Below, in pieces: positions 12,223 to 21,262 of a stretch of DNA of 50,916 nucleotides. The number at the start of each line of letters is the position of its first letter. Within the stretch, counting starts at the first letter, position 1. The position numbers were made by a program, and so were the translations under genes. The stretch is from positions 1 to 50,916 of the forward strand of contig JAFNAE010000003.1 in the NCBI GenBank assembly GCA_017860005.1. The letters run 5' to 3'. The notes under the pieces are model-generated. The model saw only the letters and a program-made list of their open reading frames with translations. It was not told the DNA's origin and ran no database searches. This stretch comes from Acidobacteriota bacterium. GTDB lineage: Bacteria > Acidobacteriota > Thermoanaerobaculia > Multivoradales > JAGPDF01.

Positions 12223-12465
12223 GTGAGCGCCGCCGGCGAAGATCTGCTCGCGGTGGTGCGATTGCTGGTCGACGACCCCAAGGCCGCGCGGGTCGAGGAG
12301 GTCGCGACGGGCACGTCGATCGAGTTGTGCCTGGGCCTCGCCGAAGCGGACCGGGGCAAGGTGATCGGGCGCCGCGGACGGACCATCGACGCACTGCGCG
12401 CGCTGGCGCGCTCGCGCGGCGAGCGGGAGGGGCGCGACTATGCCGTCGAGCTCCTCGAAGACTGA
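12223..12465 (+). CDS. khpA: KH domain RNA-binding protein (KhpA/YlqC family)
   Basis: 80 aa with KVIGRRGRTIDALRAL KH signature; position between rpsP and rimM. Confidence 0.92.
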   Translation: MSAAGEDLLAVVRLLVDDPKAARVEEVATGTSIELCLGLAEADRGKVIGRRGRTIDALRALARSRGEREGRDYAVELLED

Positions 12466-13009
12466 AGCCCTCCGGAATCTCCCCGAACAGGTTCTGGTCG
12501 GAATCGTGCTGCGCCCGCACGGCCTGCGCGGCGCGGTGGTGGTCGAACCCTGGTCGGACGTGCCGGCGCGTTTCGCGGCGGGGTCCGAGCTCGCGCTCGC
12601 GCCGCGCACGGGCGGGCGCCGCGGCGTGCGGGTGTGCGAGTCGTCGCCGGCCGCCGGTGGCGTGCGCCTGCGCTTCGAGGGGGTCACGACGCGCGAGGAG
12701 GCCGAGACCCTGCGCGGCGCGCGGCTCGAAGTGCCCGCCGCGGCGGTGGTGCCGCCCCCGGCGGGCGCCTACTACCTCTTCGAGCTGGTCGGCTGCCGGT
12801 GCGTGGACCGGCGGCGGGGCGAGCTGGGAGTCGTCGTGGACGTCGTGGAGGGCGGCGGCGGCTGGCTGATCGTGGTCGAGGGCGAGGGCGGACGGCGCTG
12901 GCCGCTGCCGTTCGTCGAGCGCTATCTCGCGCGCGTGGATCGCGGCGCGGGACGGATCGAATGGGAGCTGCCCGAGGGGCTGATCGAAGCGTGCGAATCC
13001 AGGTCCTGA
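12440..13009 (+). CDS. rimM: Ribosome maturation factor RimM
   Basis: VLVGIVLRPHGLRGAVVVEPWSD, PAGAYYLFELVGCRC, LPFVERYL; conserved synteny. Confidence 0.93.
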   Translation: MPSSSSKTEALRNLPEQVLVGIVLRPHGLRGAVVVEPWSDVPARFAAGSELALAPRTGGRRGVRVCESSPAAGGVRLRFEGVTTREEAETLRGARLEVPAAAVVPPPAGAYYLFELVGCRCVDRRRGELGVVVDVVEGGGGWLIVVEGEGGRRWPLPFVERYLARVDRGAGRIEWELPEGLIEACESRS

Positions 13010-13752
13010 CCATCTTCCCGGAGCTCTTCGAGCGCTTCCTCCAGGCCTCGCTGGTGGGCAAGGCGATCGAGAAGGGGGTCCTGCAGGTGTCGGTGCGCGA
13101 CCTGCGCGACTTCGCGCCCGACCGCCATCGCACGGTGGACGACGTGCCCTACGGCGGGGGCGGCGGCATGGTCATGGTGGCGCCGGTCTGGCTGCGCGCC
13201 GTGCGGGCCCTGGCCGGGGAGGCGCGGCCCTGGCGGGTCCTGCTCTCGCCCCAGGGCCGGCGCCTGGACGACGCCCGGGTGCGGGAGCTCGCCGGCCGGG
13301 GCGATCTGCTCCTGCTCTGTGGCCGCTACGAAGGCCTCGACGAGCGCGTGCGCGAGCTGGTCGTGGACGAGGAGGTCTCGATCGGCGACTACGTGCTGTC
13401 GGGCGGCGAGCTGCCCGCGATGGTCCTGATCGAGGCGGTGTCGAGAGAGGTGCCGGGAGTCGTCCAGCTCGCCGACTCGGTGACGCGCGACAGCTTCCGC
13501 TCGGGTCTGCTCGATCACCCCCACTACACCCGTCCGCCGGAGGTCGAGGGGCTGAGGGTGCCCGAGGTCCTGCTCTCCGGGGACCACGCGGCGATCGAGC
13601 GCTGGCGCGAGCTGGCGGCGCTCGAGGCGACGCGCCGGAAGCGCCCGGATCTGCTCGGGCAGGCCCGGCTGTCGCCGGCCCAACGCCGGGAGCTGGACCG
13701 CCTGGGGGCCGCGGCCGGGGCCGGCGGGGTTGCCGGAAGTCGAGATAGTTGA
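12991..13752 (+). CDS. trmD: tRNA (guanine-N1)-methyltransferase
   Basis: GTG start 12991; RIQVLTIFPELF, VDDVPYGGGGGMVM, LLCGRYEGLDERV, SIGDYVLSGGELPAMVLIEAV. Confidence 0.97.
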   Translation: MRIQVLTIFPELFERFLQASLVGKAIEKGVLQVSVRDLRDFAPDRHRTVDDVPYGGGGGMVMVAPVWLRAVRALAGEARPWRVLLSPQGRRLDDARVRELAGRGDLLLLCGRYEGLDERVRELVVDEEVSIGDYVLSGGELPAMVLIEAVSREVPGVVQLADSVTRDSFRSGLLDHPHYTRPPEVEGLRVPEVLLSGDHAAIERWRELAALEATRRKRPDLLGQARLSPAQRRELDRLGAAAGAGGVAGSRDS

Positions 13753-13783
13753 GACAATTGCCAGTCCTTTTTGAGGTGCCGTG

Positions 13784-14155
13784 ATGAGCCAGCTGCTGGA
13801 GATCGAACGCGCGTTCCTGCGTCCGGAGTTCCCCGAGTTCCGACCGGGCGACACGGTGCGCGTACAGGTCAAGGTCGTGGAAGGCGAGAAGGAGCGCCTG
13901 CAGGCGTTCCAGGGCGTCGTGATCTCGCGCAAGGGGGGCGGGACGCGCGAGATGTTCACCGTGCGGAAGATCTCCGCCGGGGTGGGGGTCGAGCGCATCT
14001 TCCCGTTGCACGCGCCGGTGGTGGACAAGATCGAGGTCGTCCGCCGGGGCCGGGTGCGCCGGGCGAAGCTCTACTACCTGAGGCAGTTGCGCGGCAAGGC
14101 GGCGAGGATCGAAGAGCGCCGCGACGAGGTTGCGACCGTCCGCAACGAGGACTGA
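13784..14155 (+). CDS. rplS: 50S ribosomal protein L19
   Basis: [52 protein letters not shown]. Confidence 0.97.
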   Translation: MSQLLEIERAFLRPEFPEFRPGDTVRVQVKVVEGEKERLQAFQGVVISRKGGGTREMFTVRKISAGVGVERIFPLHAPVVDKIEVVRRGRVRRAKLYYLRQLRGKAARIEERRDEVATVRNED

Positions 14156-14195
14156 CCGGACCGTCGCGCGAAGGCGGCGGCTCGGGGAGGAGAGG

Positions 14196-14849
14196 TTGGC
14201 CACCATCGCGGATCTGTGGGGGGAGCTCCTCCGGCTCGGCTGGATGAGCCGGCTGGAGGAGGCGCTCGGCGCCGCTGCATGCGGCGATGTGGCCGGCGTG
14301 GACGAGGCCGGCCGCGGCGGTCTGGCCGGGCCCGTGGTGGTCGCCGCGGTGATCCCCGAGCCGACGCGCCGGGTGGCGGGCGTGGACGACTCCAAGAAGC
14401 TCGACGCGCGCGCCCGCGAGCGGCTCGCGGTCGAGATCCGGCTCGGCGCCCGCGCCTGGGCCACCGCCGCGATTCCCGCCGCCGAGATCGACGCCACCGA
14501 CGTGCTCGCCGCCACCCGCCACGGTGCCCGCGAGGCGCTGGCCCGCCTCGGCCGGCGCCCGGCCGTGGTGGTCACCGACGCGCTCCCCCTGCCGGGCCTC
14601 GAGATCGCCTGCCTGCCGGTGGTCAAGGGCGACGCCTGGTGCTATGCCGTGGCCTGCGCCTCGATCCTGGCCAAGGTCGAGCGCGACCGGCTCCTGACCG
14701 ATCTCGATCGCGACTTCCCGCACTACGGGTTCGCCCGGCACAAAGGCTACGGCGCGCCCGAGCACCTCCGGGCGCTGGCACGCTTCGGCCCGAGCCCGGT
14801 TCACCGCCTCACCTTCGCGCGCGTCGTGCCGCGGCGGGAGGCCGCCTGA
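14196..14849 (+). CDS. rnhB: Ribonuclease HII
   Basis: GVDEAGRGGLAGPVVVAAVI, DDSKKLDARARE, HYGFARHKGYGAPEH; TTG start at 14196 preceded by gggaggagagg. Confidence 0.95.
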   Translation: MATIADLWGELLRLGWMSRLEEALGAAACGDVAGVDEAGRGGLAGPVVVAAVIPEPTRRVAGVDDSKKLDARARERLAVEIRLGARAWATAAIPAAEIDATDVLAATRHGAREALARLGRRPAVVVTDALPLPGLEIACLPVVKGDAWCYAVACASILAKVERDRLLTDLDRDFPHYGFARHKGYGAPEHLRALARFGPSPVHRLTFARVVPRREAA

Positions 14850-17329
14850 TGGCGCTGAACCGCGAGAAGGTCCTCGAGGTCGCGGAGAAGCTGATCGCCC
14901 GCGGCAAGGTGGACGCCGCGATCCAGGAGTACCGCAAGCTCCTGGCCGACAATCCGAAGGACATCGCGCTCCTCAACAGGGTCGGGGACCTCTACGTCCG
15001 GATCAGCCGCAACGACGAGGCGGTCCGGCTCTTCCTGCAGCTCGCGGCGCGCTATTCGGAGGACGGCTTCTTCGTCAAGGCGATCGCGATCTACAAGAAG
15101 ATCCTGAAGTTCGATCCGACGCGCCTGGTCGTCTACGAGAAGCTCGCGGACCTCTACCACAAGCAGGGCCTGGCCAACGAGGCGCGCGCCCAGTACGAGG
15201 TCCTGGTCGACTACCACCACAAGCACGCCGATCCCAGGTCGGCCGCCGGCGTCCTCGAGAAGATGGCGGAGCTCGACGCCGACGACCCCAAGCCGCGCGC
15301 GCGCCTGGCGGAGATCTACCACCAGCTCGGCGATCGCGAGCACGAGCTGCGCGAGTACCGGACCCTGGCCGAGCTGATGATGAAGCACGGGCGCTGGGAC
15401 GAGGCGGCGCAGGTCTACGGGCGGGCGCTCGCCGTCGCGCCCGACGACCTGTCGTTCGTCACCGACGCGGTGCTCGGCCTCAAGGACGCCGGGCAGGTGG
15501 GAGCCGCCGCGAAGCTGCTGGCGATCGCGGTGGAGAAGAACCCGCAGGCCGAGCGCATCGCCCGCCTGGCGGGCCTCTCGCGCGAGCCGCGCGCGGCGGC
15601 CCAGGCTCCTCCGGCGGCGAAGCTGGACACGACGAGCGCCGGGTTGCGCGTGCGCGACGTGGCGCCGCCGCCGCCCGAGCTCGAGGTGCGTCCGCCCGAG
15701 CCACCGGCGCCGGAGCAGGCGCTCGAGCCCGAGTTCATCGTCGAGCTGCCCGACGAAGGGCTGCCCTCGACCGAAGTGCGGCCGACCGAGGAGATGCTGC
15801 GCCGGTCGCCGGAGTCGCCCTGGTTCGCGGCCGAGGAGTTCGTGCTCGAGATCGAGGGCGTCGAGGCGGAGGCGCCCCTGGCGCCGGAGGCGGCGGCGCC
15901 ACCGGCGCCCGCCGCGCCGGCTCCGCCGGAGATCGACTGGAGCTTCGAGGCGGAGCCGGAGCTCGAAATCGAGCTGCCCGTGCTGCCGGAGGTCGAGCCG
16001 GCCGTGGCTCCGCGCGACGAGGCTCCGCCGCCCGCCGAGCCCGCGCCTCCCGCGCCGCCGGTGTCGGTGCCATTCGAGGTCGGACTGGACCTCGAAGAGC
16101 TCGAGCGCACCGCCTACGAAGTGGCTCCGGTGGAGGTTCCCGTGGGCCGGCGCCTGGCCGACCTGCTCGCCGAGGCCGAGGTGTTCCGCAAGTACGGGCT
16201 GCGCGAGAAGGCCCACGACCGGATCCGCGAGATCCTCCACCACGAGCCGCAGCATCTCGAGGCGATGGCCCTGCTGGTGGCGCTCCTGCTCGAGGAAGGC
16301 AAGCACGACAAGGCGCTCGCGCGCGCCCAGCAGCTGGCCGGGATGGTCTCGGGGCGCGCCGAGGCCGAGACGCTCTGGCCGGGCGTCGAGCAGAAGCTCG
16401 CCAAGGCCGGCTACCGCATCGAAGCCGGACAGCCCGTGGCGCCGCCAGCGCCGAAGAAGGTGCGCAAGGACTCGGTGGCGGCCCTGCTCGAGGACCTGGT
16501 CGGCCTGACCGGCGAGCCGAAGAAGGCGCGCCCGGCCGCGCGCAAGGCCGGGGCCGCCGCTCCGGCGGTGCCCGAGACGCTCCCGGCGCCTCCGCCACCG
16601 CCGGCCCGCCGACCCGCGCCGGCTCCACCGGCGGTGCCGGCCCCTCCGCCGCCCGCCGCCCAGGCCCCTCCGCCCGCGGCCGGCGCCGACGAGGGACTCG
16701 GCTGGCTCGAAGAGCCGAAGGCCCGGACGCCCGCGCCGCCGCCGCTCTCGGCGCCGCCGCCCGCGGCCGCCCCGGCGCGGCCGAGCGCCGACGAAAAGCT
16801 GTTCGAGGACGAGGAGGGCTTCTTCGACCTCGCCGCCGAGCTCGAGGAGGAGCTCTCGAAGGAGGAGCTGCTCGCCGCCACCGGCCCGCTCGGGCGCGAG
16901 GAGCCCTCGCTCGAGGAGATCGTGGAGGGATTCAAGAAGGGGGTCGCCGAGAGCCTCTCCGCGGAGGACTACGACACCCACTTCAACCTCGGCATCGCCT
17001 ATCGCGAGATGGGCCTGATCGACGAGGCGATCGGCGAGTTCCAGCTCGCGGCCAAGGACGCGAAGTACCTGATCGACTGTTGCTCGCTGCTCGGCGGCTG
17101 CTTCCTGGACAAGGGGCTGCCGGAGCTGGCGGTGAAGTGGTTCCGCAAGGGTCTCGAGGTGCCGGACCTGCCCGAGGAGGCGACCCTCGGTCTCCTCTAC
17201 GATCTCGGCAATCTCTACCTCACCACGGGTGAGCGCGAGCGGGCCCTCAAGACCTTCGTCGAGATCTACGGCATCAACTCCAACTACCGCGACGTGGTGG
17301 CGAAGCTCGAGGAGCTCGGGCACCACTGA
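14849..17329 (+). CDS. Tetratricopeptide-repeat protein with long Pro/Ala/Glu-rich linkers
   Basis: ATG at 14849 overlaps rnhB stop; multiple TPR-like repeats at N and C termini, PAPPAPEPE-rich middle. Confidence 0.85.
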   Translation: MALNREKVLEVAEKLIARGKVDAAIQEYRKLLADNPKDIALLNRVGDLYVRISRNDEAVRLFLQLAARYSEDGFFVKAIAIYKKILKFDPTRLVVYEKLADLYHKQGLANEARAQYEVLVDYHHKHADPRSAAGVLEKMAELDADDPKPRARLAEIYHQLGDREHELREYRTLAELMMKHGRWDEAAQVYGRALAVAPDDLSFVTDAVLGLKDAGQVGAAAKLLAIAVEKNPQAERIARLAGLSREPRAAAQAPPAAKLDTTSAGLRVRDVAPPPPELEVRPPEPPAPEQALEPEFIVELPDEGLPSTEVRPTEEMLRRSPESPWFAAEEFVLEIEGVEAEAPLAPEAAAPPAPAAPAPPEIDWSFEAEPELEIELPVLPEVEPAVAPRDEAPPPAEPAPPAPPVSVPFEVGLDLEELERTAYEVAPVEVPVGRRLADLLAEAEVFRKYGLREKAHDRIREILHHEPQHLEAMALLVALLLEEGKHDKALARAQQLAGMVSGRAEAETLWPGVEQKLAKAGYRIEAGQPVAPPAPKKVRKDSVAALLEDLVGLTGEPKKARPAARKAGAAAPAVPETLPAPPPPPARRPAPAPPAVPAPPPPAAQAPPPAAGADEGLGWLEEPKARTPAPPPLSAPPPAAAPARPSADEKLFEDEEGFFDLAAELEEELSKEELLAATGPLGREEPSLEEIVEGFKKGVAESLSAEDYDTHFNLGIAYREMGLIDEAIGEFQLAAKDAKYLIDCCSLLGGCFLDKGLPELAVKWFRKGLEVPDLPEEATLGLLYDLGNLYLTTGERERALKTFVEIYGINSNYRDVVAKLEELGHH

Positions 17330-17334
17330 CGCCC

Positions 17335-18486
17335 ATGCGACGGCGTCGCCGGGCAGGAGAGGCGCCGGACTCCGAGCCCACCGCGTCCCGCCGCGAAGGC
17401 GGCGCGCGGTGGGCCTGGTGGATCGCCGCCGGGGCGCTCGCGGCGCTGCTCGCCGCGCGCTACGCGCCCCGCCTCACGGGCTCGTTCGCGCCGCGTGCCC
17501 TGGCCGCCCACGTGGCGCTGCTCGCCGAGGGCGAGGCGGTGGCGAGCGACGGGCCGCACGAGCTCGCCGCCGGCCGGGCCTTCCGCCTCCACGCGGTGCT
17601 CGAAGCGGAGACGATCACCGGCCGCAGGGTCTGGTTCAGCGAGGCGCCGGCGCTGCGGCTCGGCGGCCGCGACGTGCCCGCCGACGCGATCCGACCCTGG
17701 CCCGAGGCCTCGACGGCGCGCGTACGCTGGCTCACGGTCGAGGGCTTCGCTCCCTTCGTGGAGGCGGCTTCGGCGGCCGACCTCGACCGCTTCGCCTACC
17801 TCGAGACCTTCCACCCCGAGTGGGGGAGCGGCTGGACGGTCGAGGGCGTCGTCGACCCCCGCCTCGCCCTCGCCGACTCCGATCTCGCGCTGCGCCCGCT
17901 CGGCTTCGGCGTTCAGCGCTGGACCGTGCGCATCGAGCGTTACGAGGCCGCGGCGGCGCTCACCCCCAGCGAGCGTACCGTCGCGCCGGGCGCCGCCCGG
18001 CTGCTGACGTCGCCCGCGCTGGTGACCTCCGCGGTGGCGACCCTCCCGGCGCCGCTCGCGGCGGTCTCGGCCGCCTTCGGGCGGCCGCTCGTGGCGCCCG
18101 CGGCCGGCCTCGACGCGAGCGGGATCGAGCGCATCGAGGGCTGGGTCGCCGCGGGGCTCGCGGTGCGCGGCGACCGCCTGCTCGCGGCGCACCTGATGGC
18201 AGCGGGTCGGCGCGTCGAGGACCTGACCTTCGAGGTGGTGGAGCTCGGCGCCGAGGGCCCCCGCTGGGGCGACGAAGCCGCGGCGGGTGACCTGTTGCGC
18301 GCCGGCGGACGGATCGTGATCCTCTTCCGCGACGCGGGCGAGCCCGGGCGCCTCGATCCCGCGGATCTCGCCTTCGACCTCGGCCGAGGCCTGCGCGTGC
18401 AGCGCCTGGACCGCCTCTTCCTGGCCGAGGGCGGGCGCCTGCGCCTCGACCTGGCGAGGCTCGCGCCGGCCCCGGGCGGGACCTGA
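17335..18486 (+). CDS. Hypothetical protein with one N-terminal TM segment
   Basis: 383-aa ORF collinear with neighbours; N-term WWIAAGALAALLAARYAP. Confidence 0.7.
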   Translation: MRRRRRAGEAPDSEPTASRREGGARWAWWIAAGALAALLAARYAPRLTGSFAPRALAAHVALLAEGEAVASDGPHELAAGRAFRLHAVLEAETITGRRVWFSEAPALRLGGRDVPADAIRPWPEASTARVRWLTVEGFAPFVEAASAADLDRFAYLETFHPEWGSGWTVEGVVDPRLALADSDLALRPLGFGVQRWTVRIERYEAAAALTPSERTVAPGAARLLTSPALVTSAVATLPAPLAAVSAAFGRPLVAPAAGLDASGIERIEGWVAAGLAVRGDRLLAAHLMAAGRRVEDLTFEVVELGAEGPRWGDEAAAGDLLRAGGRIVILFRDAGEPGRLDPADLAFDLGRGLRVQRLDRLFLAEGGRLRLDLARLAPAPGGT

Positions 18487-18512
18487 GCCGGGGCGGTGGG
18501 AGAATCCCGACC

Positions 18513-19898
18513 GTGCGCGGCCCGACCCTGTTCGACGACGGCCCGGAGCCCGCGGCGAGCCGGCCCGCGGCCGGATCTCCGCTCGCCGACCGCATGCGCC
18601 CGCGCGCGCTCGACGAGGTGGTCGGGCAGGCGCGCGTGGTGGGGAGCGGCGGCTTCCTGCGCCAGGCGATCGAGGCCGACCGCGTCCCCTCGCTCGTCTT
18701 CTGGGGTCCGCCGGGCTCGGGCAAGACCACGCTCGCCCGGCTGATCGCCGCCTCGACGCGGGCGCACTTCGTGCCCTTCTCGGCGGTGGTCTCCGGGATC
18801 CAGGAGATCAAGCGCGTGATGGCCGACGCCGAGCGCCTGCGCGCCGCCACCGGGCGGCGCACGCTGCTCTTCGTCGACGAGATCCACCGCTTCAACCGCG
18901 CGCAGCAGGACGCCTTCCTGCCCTACGTCGAGCGCGGGGACATCGTGCTGGTGGGCGCCACCACCGAGAATCCGTCGTTCGAGCTCAACTCGGCGCTGCT
19001 CTCGCGCTGCCGCGTGGTGGTCCTCGATCCCCTCTCGCCGGAGGACCTCACGACGCTGGTCGAGCGTGCCCTCCGGGACCGCGAGCGGGGCCTGGGCGGG
19101 GCGGCGACGGAGCTCGATCCCGGGGCCGTGGCCGCGATCGCCCAGCTCGCCTCCGGTGACGCCCGGCGGGCCCTGTCGCTGCTCGAGACGGTGGTCGCCG
19201 ACGCCGTCGCGTCGGGGCGGGGCCAGCTCGGGCCCGAGGACGTGATCCGCGTGGCGCAGCGCAAGGTGCTGCTCTACGACAAGGCGGGCGAGGAGCACTT
19301 CAACCTGATCTCCGCCCTCCACAAGTCGCTGCGCGAGAGCGACCCGGACGCGGCGCTCTACTGGCTGGCGCGCATGCTGCGGGCCGGCGAGGACGCCGAC
19401 TACGTGGCGCGCCGCCTGGTGCGCTTCGCGGTCGAGGACGTCGGGCTCGCCGATCCGTCCGCGCTCGAGCGCGCGCTGGCCGGCTGGCAGGCGTACGAGC
19501 GCCTGGGCAGCCCCGAGGGCGACCTGGCGCTCGCCCAGGTCGTGGTGGCCCTGGCCCTGGCGCCCAAGAGCGTCTCGGTCTACCGGGCGTGGGGCAGGGT
19601 CCTGGAGACGATCGAACGGCGCCCGGCCGACCCGGTTCCGCCGGCGATCCGCAACGCGCCGACACGCCTGATGCGCGAGGTCGGCTACGGTGCCGGCTAC
19701 GTCTACGCGCCCGACACGGAGAGCGGCGTCGCCGGGCTCGGCTGCCTGCCCGAGGCGCTCGCGGGCACGCGCTTCTGGGAGCCGACACGCAACGGCCTCG
19801 AGGCGCGGCTCGCCGAGCGCCGTGCCGAGCTCGACCGTCTCCGCGCCGAGGCGCGGCGCCGTGCGGGCGAGCCGGGCCCCGGCGGCTCCGAGCCCTGA
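18513..19898 (+). CDS. rarA: Replication-associated recombination protein A (RarA/MgsA AAA+ ATPase)
   Basis: LADRMRPRALDEVVGQ, FWGPPGSGKTTLARLIA, LFVDEIHRFNRAQQDAFLP, GATTENPSFELNSALLSR. Confidence 0.96.
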   Translation: MRGPTLFDDGPEPAASRPAAGSPLADRMRPRALDEVVGQARVVGSGGFLRQAIEADRVPSLVFWGPPGSGKTTLARLIAASTRAHFVPFSAVVSGIQEIKRVMADAERLRAATGRRTLLFVDEIHRFNRAQQDAFLPYVERGDIVLVGATTENPSFELNSALLSRCRVVVLDPLSPEDLTTLVERALRDRERGLGGAATELDPGAVAAIAQLASGDARRALSLLETVVADAVASGRGQLGPEDVIRVAQRKVLLYDKAGEEHFNLISALHKSLRESDPDAALYWLARMLRAGEDADYVARRLVRFAVEDVGLADPSALERALAGWQAYERLGSPEGDLALAQVVVALALAPKSVSVYRAWGRVLETIERRPADPVPPAIRNAPTRLMREVGYGAGYVYAPDTESGVAGLGCLPEALAGTRFWEPTRNGLEARLAERRAELDRLRAEARRRAGEPGPGGSEP

Positions 19899-19997
19899 GC
19901 GGCGCTGCCGGGGCGAGCCGCCGGCGGGCGGGGTGCAGGGCGCTGGCGGGGCTGGTAACCTCGGCCCAGGTTCTGGAACGCCTCCGCCGGAGGGAGC

Positions 19998-20372
19998 ATG
20001 TCGATGGAGCAGGGGCAGGGCCTGTCGTTCGCCGACCGGGTCCGTATCCGGAACGCGCCGGAGACCGTCGCGCGCAGGCTGGCCGGCCGCGTCGGCGAGA
20101 TCCACGGTTTCACCATGCCGGCCTCGTCCGGCGTCGACGTGATCGGCGCCTCGGCCCACGAGGTGGCGCTCGGCGTCTACTTCGACGAGCTCAAGGAGGC
20201 GCTCTGGTTCGCGCCCGAGCTGCTCGACTTCGTCGATCACGGCGAGGGCACGACGATCCGCGTGCAGGGCAGCGACGTCGAGTGGGTCAAGACCGAGCGC
20301 GGCGACTGGCTGCAACAGCGCCGCCAGGTGCCGTGGCGCGCCCGCTTCGTGCGCTGGCTCGCGGGGCAGTGA
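19998..20372 (+). CDS. Hypothetical protein
   Basis: 124-aa ORF, acidic/aromatic composition, upstream ggaggg. Confidence 0.7.
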   Translation: MSMEQGQGLSFADRVRIRNAPETVARRLAGRVGEIHGFTMPASSGVDVIGASAHEVALGVYFDELKEALWFAPELLDFVDHGEGTTIRVQGSDVEWVKTERGDWLQQRRQVPWRARFVRWLAGQ

Positions 20373-20483
20373 GGCGTTCGCGCCGCGGCGTGCGGCGCGC
20401 TCGCCTCGTCGAGGTCCACCGGAGGGCGAACTGGATGGGCGGCGCGGCCTGCTGGCGGGTCGCCGCCGGCTCCCGGAGGGCGC

Positions 20484-20960
20484 ATGGACGGCAAGGTCGA
20501 GATGCTGCGTCACACTCTGGCGACGCTCGCCTACCGGGGCGGCAAGGCGATGCGCGGAGCGCCCGCCGGGTTCGGCGAGGTCCGCGCCGCGCCGGAGAGC
20601 CGCTGCGCGGGCGAGATCCTCGCCCACGTCGGCGACCTGCTCGACTGGGCGCTGGCGCTTGCCGACGGCGAGCACCGCTGGCGCGAGACGCCGAGGAGAG
20701 GCTGGGAGGACGACGTGCGCCGCTTTCACGACGGCCTCGCCGCGCTCGATGCGCGGCTGGCCTCGGGCGCGCCGCTCGGATTCCCGCCCGAGCGGCTCTT
20801 CCAGGGGCCGGTGGCGGACGCGCTCACCCACGTCGGCCAGATCGCGCTCCTGCGCCGGCTGGCCGACGCCCCCGTGCGCGGCGAGAACTACTTCAAGGCC
20901 GAGATCGAGGCCGGCCGGCTCGGCCCGGCGCAGGCGGCGCCGCGGCGCGAGTTCGACTGA
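20484..20960 (+). CDS. DinB-like four-helix protein (putative)
   Basis: 158 aa; AGEILAHVGDLLDWAL and ALTHVGQIALLRRLA resemble DinB/YfiT helices with His positions. Confidence 0.65.
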   Translation: MDGKVEMLRHTLATLAYRGGKAMRGAPAGFGEVRAAPESRCAGEILAHVGDLLDWALALADGEHRWRETPRRGWEDDVRRFHDGLAALDARLASGAPLGFPPERLFQGPVADALTHVGQIALLRRLADAPVRGENYFKAEIEAGRLGPAQAAPRREFD

Positions 20961-21028
20961 GGGCCGTGGCGGCGCGGCGGAACTTCGCCCGGCGCGCCAC
21001 GTAGAGGAGCTCGAAGGGGGGTGCCGTC

Positions 21029-21238
21029 ATGTCGACCGCCATCGTCGAGCGCCGCCTCCGGCGCAGCCGCCGGCACGCGATGCTGGGCGGAGTGATCGGA
21101 GGCTTCGCGGAGTACTTCGACCGCGATCCGACGCTGCTGCGCGTCCTCTACGTGCTGGTCTCGATCCTCTCGGCGGCGTTTCCGGGGATCCTGGTCTACC
21201 TGGTGCTCTGGCTGCTCATCCCGCGCGCGGAGTCCTGA
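21029..21238 (+). CDS. PspC domain protein
   Basis: 69 aa; LRRSRRHAMLGGVIGGFAEYFDRDPTLLRVLYVL...FPGILVYLVLWLLIP. Confidence 0.88.
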   Translation: MSTAIVERRLRRSRRHAMLGGVIGGFAEYFDRDPTLLRVLYVLVSILSAAFPGILVYLVLWLLIPRAES

Positions 21239-21262
21239 GCGCGGCGGGCGGGCCGGGCCGAT

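Noticed and set aside
16560-16800. Proline/alanine codon-repeat stretch resembling a tandem repeat
   Set aside because: In frame within the TPR protein and explained as a disordered linker; no regular repeat period.
14801-17326. 841-aa minus-strand ORF
   Set aside because: Antisense of the TPR gene; composition-driven open frame.
17940-20831. 963-aa minus-strand ORF
   Set aside because: Antisense of rarA and neighbours, Arg/Pro/Ala-rich, no motifs.
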